A DNA stretch of 64,000 nt, taken from contig NC_063061.1 in assembly GCF_018812025.1 (NCBI RefSeq), positions 1,744,001 to 1,808,000 of the forward strand. Reading direction: 5' to 3'. The stretch comes from Megalobrama amblycephala (lineage: Eukaryota > Chordata > Actinopteri > Cypriniformes > Xenocyprididae). A model generated the notes under the pieces. It did not search any database. It was not told where the DNA came from and was given only the letters and a program-made list of their open reading frames with translations. Shown piece by piece: positions 37,246-49,389 of this stretch (position 1 is the stretch's first letter; each line of letters starts with the position of its first letter). The translations under genes and the position numbers were made by a program.

Positions 37246-38179
37246 CAGGGTTCCCACTCTTTTTCAGTGATCATTTTCCAGGACATTTTCAATTTTACAA
37301 CAATGGGAATAAAAGACTGGGATTACGCCCTAAAGTAATATATTGCTCTCTAAGTCTTTAAAAGGTTTATTGCCATGACTTAACTATAAAATCAGTTTTT
37401 AATATGAGCTCTTAATCATACATTATGACTATGGAAGATTGTTTCCATTAAAAAAAAAAAACGTACTTTTACTTTTTATCTCGCTATTCTGACTTTTTTT
37501 TCCCTCGCAATTGCGAGTTTACATAATTGTGATTTGATATTCGCAATTGCAAGATATAAAGTCAGAATTGCGTGATAGAAACTTACAATTCTGACTGCAG
37601 TTTCTAGTATTGCATTAGTATTGCATCCTTCTAGTGGGAATTTTTGACCTTTCAGTCTGAGATAAATCTCTTTTTGGCTCATTTTATCTGTAAAAGAAAA
37701 CAAGCCTTCATAAACTAACTTCATGACTAGATACAAAATTAATAGTAGTTATTAAGATTGATTGGCTTGGAATTGGTAAAATGTGCTTGGGAAAAATATG
37801 ATTAGAAAATCAACTTGCATAATAATTAAGCAAATAATTATGCATTTAAGCAGTTAATAATAATATAATAATAACTGCTGCAAGTGGCAACACAAGACTA
37901 AACATCATAATTGAAAAAAATACTACTCTCACGTGTCAAAACGCAACATTTATGAACATCGCACTTTCTGCAACTAATGATGATTGTTTTAGGTCAGTAA
38001 TAAACTCTTTGGTCTCGACTAAAGAAAAACCCAAGAATTTAAAAAAAAAAATAATTTTCCAGGACAACTACAAGATTTTCCAGGACATTTCACATTTTCT
38101 CTAATTTTCCATGTGTTTTCCAGGACTGGAAAATTTGTTATCAATTTTCCAGGTTTTCCAGGATGAGTGGGAACTCTGA
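37246..38179. mobile_element. hAT-like insertion with CAGGGTTCCCACTC / GAGTGGGAACTCTG ends
   Basis: It interrupts the inverted half copy: the left flank ends GGAGCAATAA and the right flank resumes AATAATAACTGAC, restoring the sequence seen uninterrupted in the copies at 4400 and 16570. Ends read CAGGGTTCCCACTC and GAGTGGGAACTCTG. The interior has repeated TTTTCCAGGACA motifs near both ends. This is a good example of an insertion dated relative to its host element. Confidence 0.7.
37480..37600. repeat. self-complementary TCAGAATTCTGA repeat, copy 3 (inside the hAT-like insertion)
   Basis: CTCGCAATTGCGAGTTTACA, TTCGCAATTGCAAGATATAA and AGTCAGAATTGCGTG repeat the motif set of 8195-8530. Confidence 0.65.
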
Positions 38180-38493
38180 ATAATAACTGACATGATTCAT
38201 GATAACATGATATTTTTAGTGATATTTGTAAATTGTCTTTCTAAATGTTTCGTTGTGAACTTTGTTTATGCACTGTATTATAGAGTCGCGAGCTCGGGGG
38301 CGGGGAGCGCAAGGATTTAAAGGGGAAGCGCGCTGAATCTGCGCATTTCTAATTATGTCCCAAAATAGGCAGTTAAAAAATTGAATAATAAAAAATCTAT
38401 GGGGTATTTTGAGCTGAAACTTCACAGACACATTCAGGGGACACCTTAGACTTATATTACATCTTGTGAAAAAGCATTCTAGGGCACCTTTAG

Positions 38494-39204
38494 AGACTCA
38501 GTGAAGGGTTAACTGACAGAAACTGTACCATGAAACCTTTCACAAATCAGAATAGTGAAGTTAAGGACTATATTGTAAAATATTTTACAAATCACAAATA
38601 GTCTATTTGAGCCTAGTATGACCCGACTAGACAAAACTTACAAGCTGATTTAGGATGTGAAGGTCATCAAAGATGTGCTATTTTTCACATTCCTGATTAG
38701 CAAACTTACCAAGGGGTTTACGGACAAGAGCTTTTTGTGAAAAAGAAAAACAAAAAATCACAAATCAAGCAGGCAAATCAAGGTGACACTGGTTTCAGGC
38801 TTCTAAGTGTCTAATTTTTGGAGTTATAGGTATTATAAAATTAAGAGTCACTATGAAAAAAAAAGATTTTGGACTGGAGGATAGTGTCACCTGAATTCAC
38901 AAATCATGAATGATATGCAATATTATTTGCATGTCTATGACCGTGCACTGCGGATTTATAGTCAAAAGAAATTTGAATATCAATCCCCATACTAGACACA
39001 CACCAAATACTGATGAAATATGAAATTCATATTCATGGATCAGGGCATTTATAAATAGGGAACAGTACAAAGATGAGGCATTTACCTGTTTGGCCTACAT
39101 AAAGTAGTCTCTGGAAGATCCTTACAGAAACAGAAAAATCTTACAATGAACCTGTAACGTTCTTAATAGAGTTTTAAGAAACAAATAATTTCTGCCCAGT
39201 AACA
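38494..39204. other. no gene; region downstream of the rapgef6 poly(A) site
   Basis: AT-rich, apparently unique, no recognisable repeat or exon. Confidence 0.45.
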
Positions 39205-40287
39205 GGAGCGGTCACAACCCCAGATTTATTTCAACAAAATAGTGAAAATACAGTTTATATAGCGCACTCTCTTCTCAGCTGTACATGATCAGTAACATTC
39301 ATTTACAACAAAACATACATTAAAAAACCCTTTATGCTTATATCATTAATACAATCAATGCTGTTCATAGCAAAACAACATACGAAAAATAAAATAATAA
39401 GAAGAAGAAAAGCATCTGGGTCCAGACAGTTAATGTAAATGATAAAAATGTAATACTCCAGTTATTATCCCTTAATATAATACATTATTTTGTTTCATTT
39501 CAACCCTATACATCTAAGGTTTAGTTCATATACAAATGTATTCATTTGCTTATAGAGAACAACGACTATGAAAACATTTGCATTCTATACAAAATGTTCT
39601 GTCCAAAGAGCATGAACTAATAAGGAATGAAAATGCACATCTAGCATATAAATATATTTTCCCTTGACAAGCATTATTGATCTCGCTCACTATGTACAAC
39701 GACAGGAGTAGCAAATCCAATAGCTTAGACTGTACAAATCGGACGACGTCGTCAGTGCGGCATCCACCATTATTATTGCGTAAAAACTAGGCAGCACGAT
39801 GCGCATTTCAGCGAGAAGAAACACTGTAAACCGAGAACGTGTGTAAACGCGTCAGATGCTGAAGTCATGCGTAAGGGTGAGAACCGTCCTGATCTCACGG
39901 TGGACAGAGCTTGTTCAAACATCGAGGAAGGTGTGCACCATTAAAGTACCATAAACGTGTCTCTGAACCATGTTGGATGCAAGAAGGTGCTGCATGCACA
40001 TGGTGTGATGCTCAAGCACTATGAGACAAAAGTCTGTTTTCTCCAAGAGGAACCGACTGGATGGTGAACAGTGTGTCTCTGCATGGCAGGTGGGTGAAAC
40101 ATGAGACGTCAACTGAAAGAGGCATTGGAGAGACGGGGGCAGCGTTTGGTGGACAATCTTTCTTCAGCGGGGTGGCCGATGATCAAGGATGGATGGGTTT
40201 TGTTGCTAAATTACCTCAAAGATGTGTTTAACTGGTGCAAACCTGTACCATCTCTGGCATTAACCAGGAGTGTCGGTTGACGTCGAG
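39205..40287 (-). other. rapgef6: rapgef6 3' UTR (approximate end)
   Basis: About 1.08 kb follows the TGA on the minus strand. The upper part is GC-richer and non-repetitive. The first canonical AATAAA on the minus strand lies at 39225-39230, followed within 10-20 nt by a GT-rich stretch (GGGGTTGTG) suitable as a downstream cleavage element. The exact cleavage site is inferred. The open frame at 39915-40112 lies within this UTR and is not supported as coding. Confidence 0.6.
39225..39230 (-). terminator. rapgef6: poly(A) signal AATAAA of rapgef6
   Basis: TTTATT on the plus strand reads AATAAA on the coding strand, about 1.06 kb after the stop codon. A GT-rich element follows. Confidence 0.6.
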
Positions 40288-40310
40288 TCACACGGCTGAA
40301 ACCTGCTCAT
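40288..40310 (-). CDS. rapgef6: rapgef6 terminal coding exon: PDZ ligand EQVSAV-stop
   Basis: Acceptor TGTTTTTCAG lies just above 40310. The remaining 23 coding bases read (G)AT GAG CAG GTT TCA GCC GTG TGA, giving D-E-Q-V-S-A-V-stop. Phase matches exon j. The C-terminal S-A-V is a class I PDZ ligand and matches the end of mammalian PDZ-GEFs (EQVSAV). It is far too short for an open-frame search and is separated from exon j by a 4.17-kb intron filled with a minisatellite. Confidence rests on the conserved ending plus correct splice phase. Confidence 0.92.
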
Positions 40311-43300
40311 CTGAAAAACACACATGAAGACGGTCAGTGAGTTCAAAGCATCACTGCTGGTCTGCGCTGAGCACACAGCAAAGCATCAACACACACTGAC
40401 AGCAACGTTACATCCCAAACCTCAAACGCTTGTTTCACCCAATGTCACTAAAACATGACCAGGTCACATTTCACCCCAACGGAAATTATATTTTGCATAA
40501 AATAAAGCCTATTTGGTTTGAACGAAAAAATTGTGCACAAGATTTAGCAAATCGAGGGAACGAAAATAGTAAATCATGCGCAAGATTTAGTGAATCGAGG
40601 GAACGAAATAGTAAATCGTCCACACAATTTAGAGAATCGAGGGAACGAAATAGTAAATCATGCACAATATTTAGCAAATTGAGGGAACAAAATAGTAAAT
40701 CATGCGCAATATTTAGCGAATCGAGGGAACAAAATAGTAAATCATGCGCAAGATTTAGCAAATTGAGGGAACAAAATAGTAAATCATGTGCAAGATTTAG
40801 CGAATCGAGGGAACAAAATAGTAAATCACACGCAAGATTTAACGAATCGAGGGAACGAAATAGTAAATCACACGCAAGATTTAGCAAATTGAGGGAACAA
40901 AATAGTAAATCATGTGCAAGATTTAGCAAATTGAGGGAACAAAATAGTAAATCATGTGCAAGATTTAGCGAATCGAGGGAACAAAATAGTAAATCACACG
41001 CAAGATTTAACGAATCGAGGGAACAAAATAGTAAATCACACGCAAGATTTAACGAATCGAGGGAACGAAATAGTAAATCACACGCAAGATTTAACGAATC
41101 GAGGGAACGAAATAGTAAATCGTCCACACAATTTAGCGAACCGAGGGAACAAAATAGTAAATCATGCGCAATATTTTGCAAATTGAGGGAACGAAATAGT
41201 AAATCGTCCACACAATTTAGCGAATCGAGGGAACAAAATAGTAAATCATGCGCAATATTTAGCAAATTGAGGGAACGAAATACTAAATCATGTGCAAGAT
41301 TTAGCGAATCGAGGGAACGAAATAGTAAATCGTCCACACAATTTAGCGACTCGAGGGAACAAAATAGTAAATCATGCGCAATATTTAGCAAATTGACGGA
41401 ACGAAATACTAAATCATGTGCAAGATTTAGCGAATCGAGGGAACAAAATAGTAAATCACACGCAAGATTTAACGAATCGAGGGAACGAAATAGTAAATCG
41501 TCCACACAATTTAGCGAATCGAGGGAACAAAATAGTAAATCATGCGCAAGATTTAGCGAATCGAGGGAACAAAATAGTAACTCATCCACACAATTTAGCA
41601 AATCGAGGGAACGAAATAGTAAATCACACGCAAGATTTAACGAATCGAGGGAACGAAATAGTAAATCGTCCACACAATTTAGCGAATCGAGGGAACAAAA
41701 TAGTAAATCATGCGCAAGATTTAGCGAATCGAGGGAACAAAATAGTAACTCATCCACACAATTTAGCAAATCGAGGGAACGAAATAGTAAATCACACGCA
41801 AGATTTAACGAATTGAGGGAACAAAATAGTAAATCGTCCACACAATTTAGCGAATCGAGGGAACAAAATAGTAACTCATCCACACAATTTAGCGAATCGA
41901 GGGAACAAAATAGTAAATCATGCGCAAGATTTAGCGAATCGAGGGAACAAAATAGTAAATCATGCGCAATATTTAGCAAATTGAGGGAACAAAATAGTAA
42001 ATCATGCGCAATATTTAGCGAATCGAGGGAACAAAATAGTAAATCATGTGCAAGATTTAGCGAATCGAGGGAACAAAATAGTAAATCACACGCAAGATTT
42101 AACGAATCGAGGGAACGAAATAGTAAATCACACGCAAGATTTAACGAATCGAGGGAACGAAATAGTAAATCGTCCACACAATTTAGCGAACCGAGGGAAC
42201 AAAATAGTAAATCATGCGCAATATTTTGCAAATTGAGGGAACGAAATAGTAAATCGTCCACACAATTTAGCGAATCGAGGGAACAAAATAGTAAATCATG
42301 CGCAATATTTAGCAAATTGAGGGAACGAAATACTAAATCATGTGCAAGATTTAGCGAATCGAGGGAACGAAATAGTAAATCGTCCACACAATTTAGCGAC
42401 TCGAGGGAACAAAATAGTAAATCATGCGCAATATTTAGCAAATTGACGGAACGAAATACTAAATCATGTGCAAGATTTAGCGAATCGAGGGAACAAAATA
42501 GTAAATCACACGCAAGATTTAACGAATCGAGGGAACGAAATAGTAAATCGTCCACACAATTTAGCGAATCGAGGGAACAAAATAGTAAATCATGCACAAG
42601 ATTTAGCGAATCGAGGGAACAAAATAGTAACTCATCCACACAATTTAGCAAATCGAGGGAACGAAATAGTAAATCACACGCAAGATTTAACGAATCGAGG
42701 GAACGAAATAGTAAATCGTCCACACAATTTAGCGAATCGAGGGAACAAAATAGTAAATCATGCGCAAGATTTAGCGAATCGAGGGAACAAAATAGTAACT
42801 CATCCACACAATTTAGCAAATCGAGGGAACGAAATAGTAAATCACACGCAAGATTTAACGAATTGAGGGAACAAAATAGTAAATCGTCCACACAATTTAG
42901 CGAATCGAGGGAACAAAATAGTAACTCATCCACACAATTTAGCGAATCGAGGGAACAAAATAGTAAATCATGCGCAAGATTTAGCGAATCGAGGGAACAA
43001 AATAGTAAATCATGCGCAATATTTAGCAAATTGAGGGAACGAAATAGTAAATCATGTGCAAGATTTAGCGAATCGAGGGAACAAAATAGTAAATTGTCCA
43101 CACAAAATGATTTAGCACATCGAGGAAACGACACAGTAAATCGCGCGCAAGGTTTAGCAAATTGAGGGAACAAAATAGTAAATCGTGTGCATGATTTAGC
43201 AAATCAAGGGAACAAAACAGTAAATCGTCCACACAATTTAGTGAATCGAGGGAACGAAATAGTAAATCGCGCGCAAGATTTAGCAAATTGAGGGAACAAA

Positions 43301-46300
43301 ATAGTAAATCACGCGCAAGATTTAGCGAATCAAGGGAACGAAACAGTAAATCGTCCACACAATTTAGTGAATCGAGGGAACGAAATAGTAAATCGCGCGC
43401 AAGATTTAGCAAATTGAGGGAACGAAATAGTAAATCGTGTGCAAGATTTAGCGAATCAAGGGACCGAAATAGTAAAACGTGCACACGATTTAGCAAATTG
43501 AGGGAATTAAATAGTAAATCACACGCAAGATTTAGCAAATTGAGGGAACAAAATAGTAAATCATGCGCAAGATTTAGCAAATCTAGGGAACGAAATAGTA
43601 AATCGTCCACACAATTTAGTGAATTGAGGGAACGAAATAGTAAATTGCGCGCAAGATTTAACGAATCGAGGGAATAAAATAGTAAATCATCCAGACGAAA
43701 TGATTTAGCACATCAAGGAAATGTAATAGTAAATCACGTGCAAGATTTAGCGAATCGAGGGAACGAAATAGTAAATCGTCTGCAAGATTTAGCGAATCGA
43801 GGGAACGAAATAGTAAATTGCGCGTAAGATTTAGCGAATCGAAGGAACGAAATAGTAAATCGCGCTCAAGATTTAGCAAATCGAGGGAACGAAATAGTAA
43901 ATCACGTGCAAGATTTAACGAATCAAGGGAACGAAATAGTAAATCATACGCACAATTTATTTTTGTACCCTGCATGTCATGTGTGGGGCACTGTAAGAAC
44001 TTAATAATAATAATTTTCCAATTAGCATAGAGTGAGAAAAAAACAAAACATTTTCACCATGTTTTTTAGGAATTAAATGTTGTAAATCAGGCAAATGATA
44101 ACAACAAACCTTCAGAATGTAGATAGGAATAACACTGTAAAGTTTGATGTATGTAAAGCTGCTGAAGTGGAGAAAACCACAATCTTTAAAGATATGTATT
44201 ATGATTGAAATCTATGAATGCAAATATATAATTTTATGAAAACTTAACTTTATAAAAAGCCAAACAACCCATAATCTCAAAATTGACCAGTGCATGTTTC
44301 TTCCTGTAGTGTCTTGCCTTAATATCAGCTTTGATTAAATTCGGCACAACAAATACTACCGTAATACAGAAGTAGTCTTTGAAATGTCATTTTCTTTGTG
44401 TAAAATACCATTTGCTTCTTTAGATATGGGGGTGAAATGCGAGCCGGATGTGTTTCTCAGCTCCGCAGGGATCGGCCACATACCCTCCTCACTATCGGCC
44501 TGAGAATGGAGAGTAACACTGGGCGGTCGGGACAGGTTGGGCTCGGCCAGGCTGTGTCGCAGCTTGCACCTCTGCAAGGCCACGCTATACTCGGGCGGCT
44601 TTACGTGGGCCGGCCGCAAGGCTCCTCCGTCCTGCACGTGCGCGTCGCCCAGACTCAGGCCCTGGTACCCCGGCGGAGTCGGGGGCGGCGCTTTGAACCT
44701 ATCGTCTTTGCAGGGTGACGTTACACAGTACACTGGCAGGAAGCAGGTGGAGAGGTGCAGGAAGTGACGTGATGAAAGGGGAAGGAGCACAGAAAGAAAC
44801 AAAACACACACAAACACACACAGACACAAAGCAAACATCAATTAAAGAAATGGGGTACGTAAATCAAAGAAACTGACACAGCATGCACAGATCACGACAC
44901 AAGCAGATTTGCACATTGAACGCCATCAGCCCTCGGCCGCTTCACACAAACAGGGCACAAAAAACGGCCTTCTGCAGCAAAATACTTTTTATTTATCTCT
45001 GATAGAAGAAAATTAAATAAATAGAATGTATAAATGACAGAATGTGTCACAGAGTTGATTCTCAAACTAGTTTATAGTTACTGATAATGATGCTCATGTG
45101 TCTTATTGCTAGCAGGGCTCAATGCGTTCACTCTTCCAGGATGTTAAAGGACCCAAATGATGTCACTTCCTGGGTGACACAAATTTTCTGAATGCTCCAT
45201 TGTTTTTAAAAGAGACTGAATGTTATGTTTGTAGTAATTAATTAACTGTGTTCTTCTACTATGAACTAAAGCTCAATGGAACATCTATTTAAATCTCTTA
45301 ACAGAACAGAACAAAACCGACCGATATTTAAATCTCTTTATGGAAAAAACTGGCCGAAATTTAAATCTCTTTACGAAACAAAACCAACCGATATTTAAAT
45401 CTCTTTATGGAAAAAACTGGCCGATATTTAAATCTCTTCATGGAAAAAATGACCGATATTTAAATCTCTTCATGGAAAAAATGACCGATATTTAAATCTC
45501 TTTATGGAAAAAAATGACCGATATTTAAATCTCTTTACGAAACAAAACCGACCGATATTTAAATCTCTTTATGGAAAAAAATGAACGATATTTAAATCTC
45601 TTTACGAAACAAAACCGACCGATATTTAAATCTCTTTATGGAAAAAACTGGCCGATATTTAAATCTCTTCATGGAAAAAATGACCGATATTTAAATCTCT
45701 TTATGGAAAAAAATGACCGATATTTAAATCTCTTTACGAAACAAAACCGACTGATATTTAAATCTGTTTATGGAAAAACTGGCCGATATTTAAATCTTTT
45801 TATGGAAAAAAATGACCGATATTTAAATCTCTTTACGAAACAAAACCGACTGATATTTAAATCTCTTTATGGAAAAAACTGACTGATATTTAAATCTCTT
45901 TACGAAACAAAACCGACCGATATTGAAATCTTTTTATGGAAAAAACTGACTGATATTTAAATCTCTTTACGAAACAAAACCGACCGATATTGAAATCTTT
46001 TTATGGAAAAAAATGACCAATATTTAAATCTCTTTACGAAACAAAACTGACTGATATTTAAATCTCTTTACGAAACAAAACTGACTGATATTTAAATCTC
46101 TTTACGAAACAAAACCGACCAATATTTAAATCTTTTTATGGAAAAAAATGACCGATATTTAAATCTTTTTATGGAAAAAAATGACCGATATTTAAATCTC
46201 TTTACGAAACAAAACCGACTGATATTTAAATCTCTTTATGGAAAAAACTGACTGATATTTAAATCTCTTTACGAAACAAAACCGACCGATATTGAAATCT

Positions 46301-49300
46301 TTTTATGGAAAAAAATGACCAATATTTAAATCTCTTTACGAAACAAAACTGACTGATATTTAAATCTCTTTACGAAACAAAACCGACCAATATTTAAATC
46401 TTTTTATGGAAAAAAATGACCGATATTTAAATCTCTTTACGAAACAAAACCGACCAATATTTAAATCTCTTTACGAAACAAAACCGACCGATATTTAAAT
46501 CTGTTTATGGAAAAACTGGCCGATATTTAAATCTTTTTATAGAAAAAAATGACCGATATTTAAATCTCTTTACGAAACAAAACCGACCGATATTTAAATC
46601 TCTTTACGAAACAAAACCGACCGATATTTAAATCTCTTTATGGAAAAAACTGGCCGATATTTAAATCTCTTTATGGAAAAAACTGGCCGATATTTAAATC
46701 TCTTCATGGAAAAAAATGGCCGATATTTAAACCTCTTTATGGAAAAAACTGGACGATATTTAAATCTCTTAATTGTCTTGATCACTCAGTCATGTGACAG
46801 AGTCACTGCAACACTGATATACTGTATGTACAAGACAACACTAAATACAGTGCATCTAGATGTATATCCGCAGGATCACTCGTATCATCATTATATATAA
46901 TCTTATCTACAGACTGTTTAGGATTTTGTGAATTGACTGTCTATTATGTTACTGATTTTGTAAAGCGTCCTTGAGCTTGGGAAAGGCGCTATATAAATGA
47001 AACATATTATTATATATTATTATTATCATTATTACTATAAACTAGCTAAATACATTTGACATTGATTAAACGCATCACACAGTACTCAATCTACACAACT
47101 AATGTCTTTATTGTTATAAAAGTGTAATGAGACACCAGTTTGTGCCATATTTGTGGAAAGCGCAGGACATCTAGGCTAAATCGCTCTACTGATATATATA
47201 TATGTGTGTGTCCTTGAGGTATCAAGACACAAGCACTCAGCAGCACAAGCCAAAGAGCTGCACACTGATCATCCAATGAGAGGATGATGAAATCTGCCGG
47301 TGTCACATGTCGAAGCCGAAACCGAAGCTCACCTATGAGTCCCTTCTCCGTGCTGGACGTGATCATCTTGTACGCAGGATCTGTGCTGTGCTGCCCGTCG
47401 GAGGCGGCGTGATCTGCGGTCTTGCGTTTGATGGTGCCGCAGCTTCCCTCGTAGGTGTCTGACAGCGAGCTGGAGGACGTCCAGCTCTGTCTGGACTGAC
47501 TGAGCTCAGGGTCGTCTCTGGAGCAGCTGTCCTCCGGCAAACCCGGGCCAATCTCCACCTCGGCGATCGGGCCGCCCATGGGCGTGTGGCGATGGTTGAG
47601 CAGGTCCGGCGCTCGCTGGCCCGGAAGAGTCTGGAGGTTGTCGTGGGAGTTACTAGAGCAGGAGGTCCAGCTCCCGCGGCCGCTGTCGGCCATCTCAGTG
47701 GTGTGCTCAGGCACCGTCAGCTCCTCGCCGCTGGTGGACAACGGGAAGCTGGACTCCCTCACCGTGGACTGTCGAGACGAAGAAGAACTAGGACGAAAGA
47801 AAAGTGCACAAACTCATTATAAAAAATAATGTCATTAACCGGAGACTTAAAGAACCACACGTCACAGCTCTCTTTAGCACTTGTGTCTGATGACTCTAAA
47901 CTGAGTAACTGATCATGTTTCAGTGACTTATTTGAGATTCATGGAAATGTCTAGACAACGGCTTTGAGATTGCGTGATTTTGTCCTGCGTTGAATGCTTT
48001 CATTCATTCACACACATCTTCACAGAGAAGCCGTGCACATTCATTTTTGTTTTGTGTTCTCGTAAACAATTGCATTGCGTATGATGGTTCTTTAGAGGCT
48101 GTGTATTTTAACATTTATTAACTTTTCTTTTGTGCATTTAAACTGAGGGACAGGTTAAAATTATTTTCTGTGATGATAATTAACATCATACCACAAATAC
48201 ATATTCTGGAGACACCAGAGACTGATATTACATCTTGTGAAAGTCCTGGTTCAGTTAGCATTCACACTATTATTTTTTAACACCGAACCTAGAGATCACA
48301 ACCTGATTGGACAGCTTTTATGACCAAAACAATGCTGTGTTCTGGGTTAAACAAGCTCGTTGTATATGTGTACATATGTGTGAAGAGCTTATAAAATGTG
48401 GAGATGCGTATCTGACACCTGTACTGAACTGTGGGCAACATCACGACTGTGACGAGAAGAATCAGGTGTGTTTGAGAACTGTTTAGGGTCACATCATGTC
48501 CTGTTTTTGGTTCCTTAACATGTCTTTGGTCTGTGTTACATTTATTACACCAGAGTTAGGATGACACACTTATTCAAATGAACCACACTAGCAGAGCAAT
48601 CGCACCAGACTTCATTTTAACCAAAGCAAACCTGCCAAGTGTGAACACACCCTAATGTCACCTTGTGAGGAATATTCAGAGGAATATATTCTGCACAACT
48701 GCTGTAAACGGTGACAGAGAGGCAGTGAGCTGAGATGAATTATAACCAATAAGCCACATCATAAAGTTCAAGACTGTAAACGCTGAACCTCTTTTACTAC
48801 AGGACAAATGAACATCATTTCATAAATCCAGCTAAAGGTTAGTCTGAGATACCAAATGTTTTGAAAACTGTTGGGTTTCTGCAGGTTTTAAAATCAAATT
48901 TACGACCTGAACACATAAAATGAACACTGTATGTCCATATGGTACAAATCCATACAATCTGAAAATAAATCATGTATCTCAGGTTCTTTTATTAATTAAA
49001 CAGGCTGCAGCACATTCAGGGTAACTGCAAATTTAAAACGCATTTATTTAATATATAAATCTGTACTGAAATTGGTTTATGTACTAATACATCAGTACAT
49101 ATGAACCCTAACCCTAGAGGTCAACCCATACTGGATTTCGCTGATGATTTAAGGCTTTTTAAGACCCTTTTAAAGCCTGTACAAATAAAAATTAAGACCG
49201 TAGTGTCAATGTGTAGAACAATGTCTATGGTAACATCCTAAAATCATAAAATGACTGTAAAAATGACTATTTAAACTACTTTATAGTTCAAATAATAATA

Positions 49301-49315
49301 ATAAAAATATGTATA

Positions 49316-49389
<74 letters not shown>

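Larger units (their letters stand above)
36147..38489. mobile_element. rearranged AGGTGCCCTAGAA-family element: two half copies in opposite orientation with insertions
   Basis: The forward left half spans 36147-36600 (TTAA at 36143-36146). It breaks into unrelated sequence (CCGGCTCTTG, CCGGAAAAACTTTTACCCGG). Inverted family sequence resumes at about 37077 and ends with CTAGGGCACCT at 38489. The inverted half is interrupted by a separate element at 37246-38179. The right flank TTAG differs by one base from TTAA. Confidence 0.65.

Noticed and set aside
40430..43173. Open frames of 911 codons (plus) and 895 codons (minus) as protein-coding genes
   Set aside because: They are entirely the translation of a 42-bp tandem repeat whose length is divisible by three; both strands are open, the flanks lack coding features, and the locus is an intron of rapgef6.
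40529..43960. CRISPR array
   Set aside because: The repeats are contiguous tandem units with graded variants, not constant repeats separated by unique spacers, and the genome is vertebrate.
44356..44483. C-terminal extension of exon j ([10 protein letters not shown]...)
   Set aside because: It lies beyond a strong GTATGT donor, is not conserved in the family, and splicing at the donor gives the conserved EQVSAV end.
47091..47332. Continuation of exon i open frame ([10 protein letters not shown]...)
   Set aside because: It follows a GTGAGC donor in the right phase to join VYCVTSP of exon j; it is intron.
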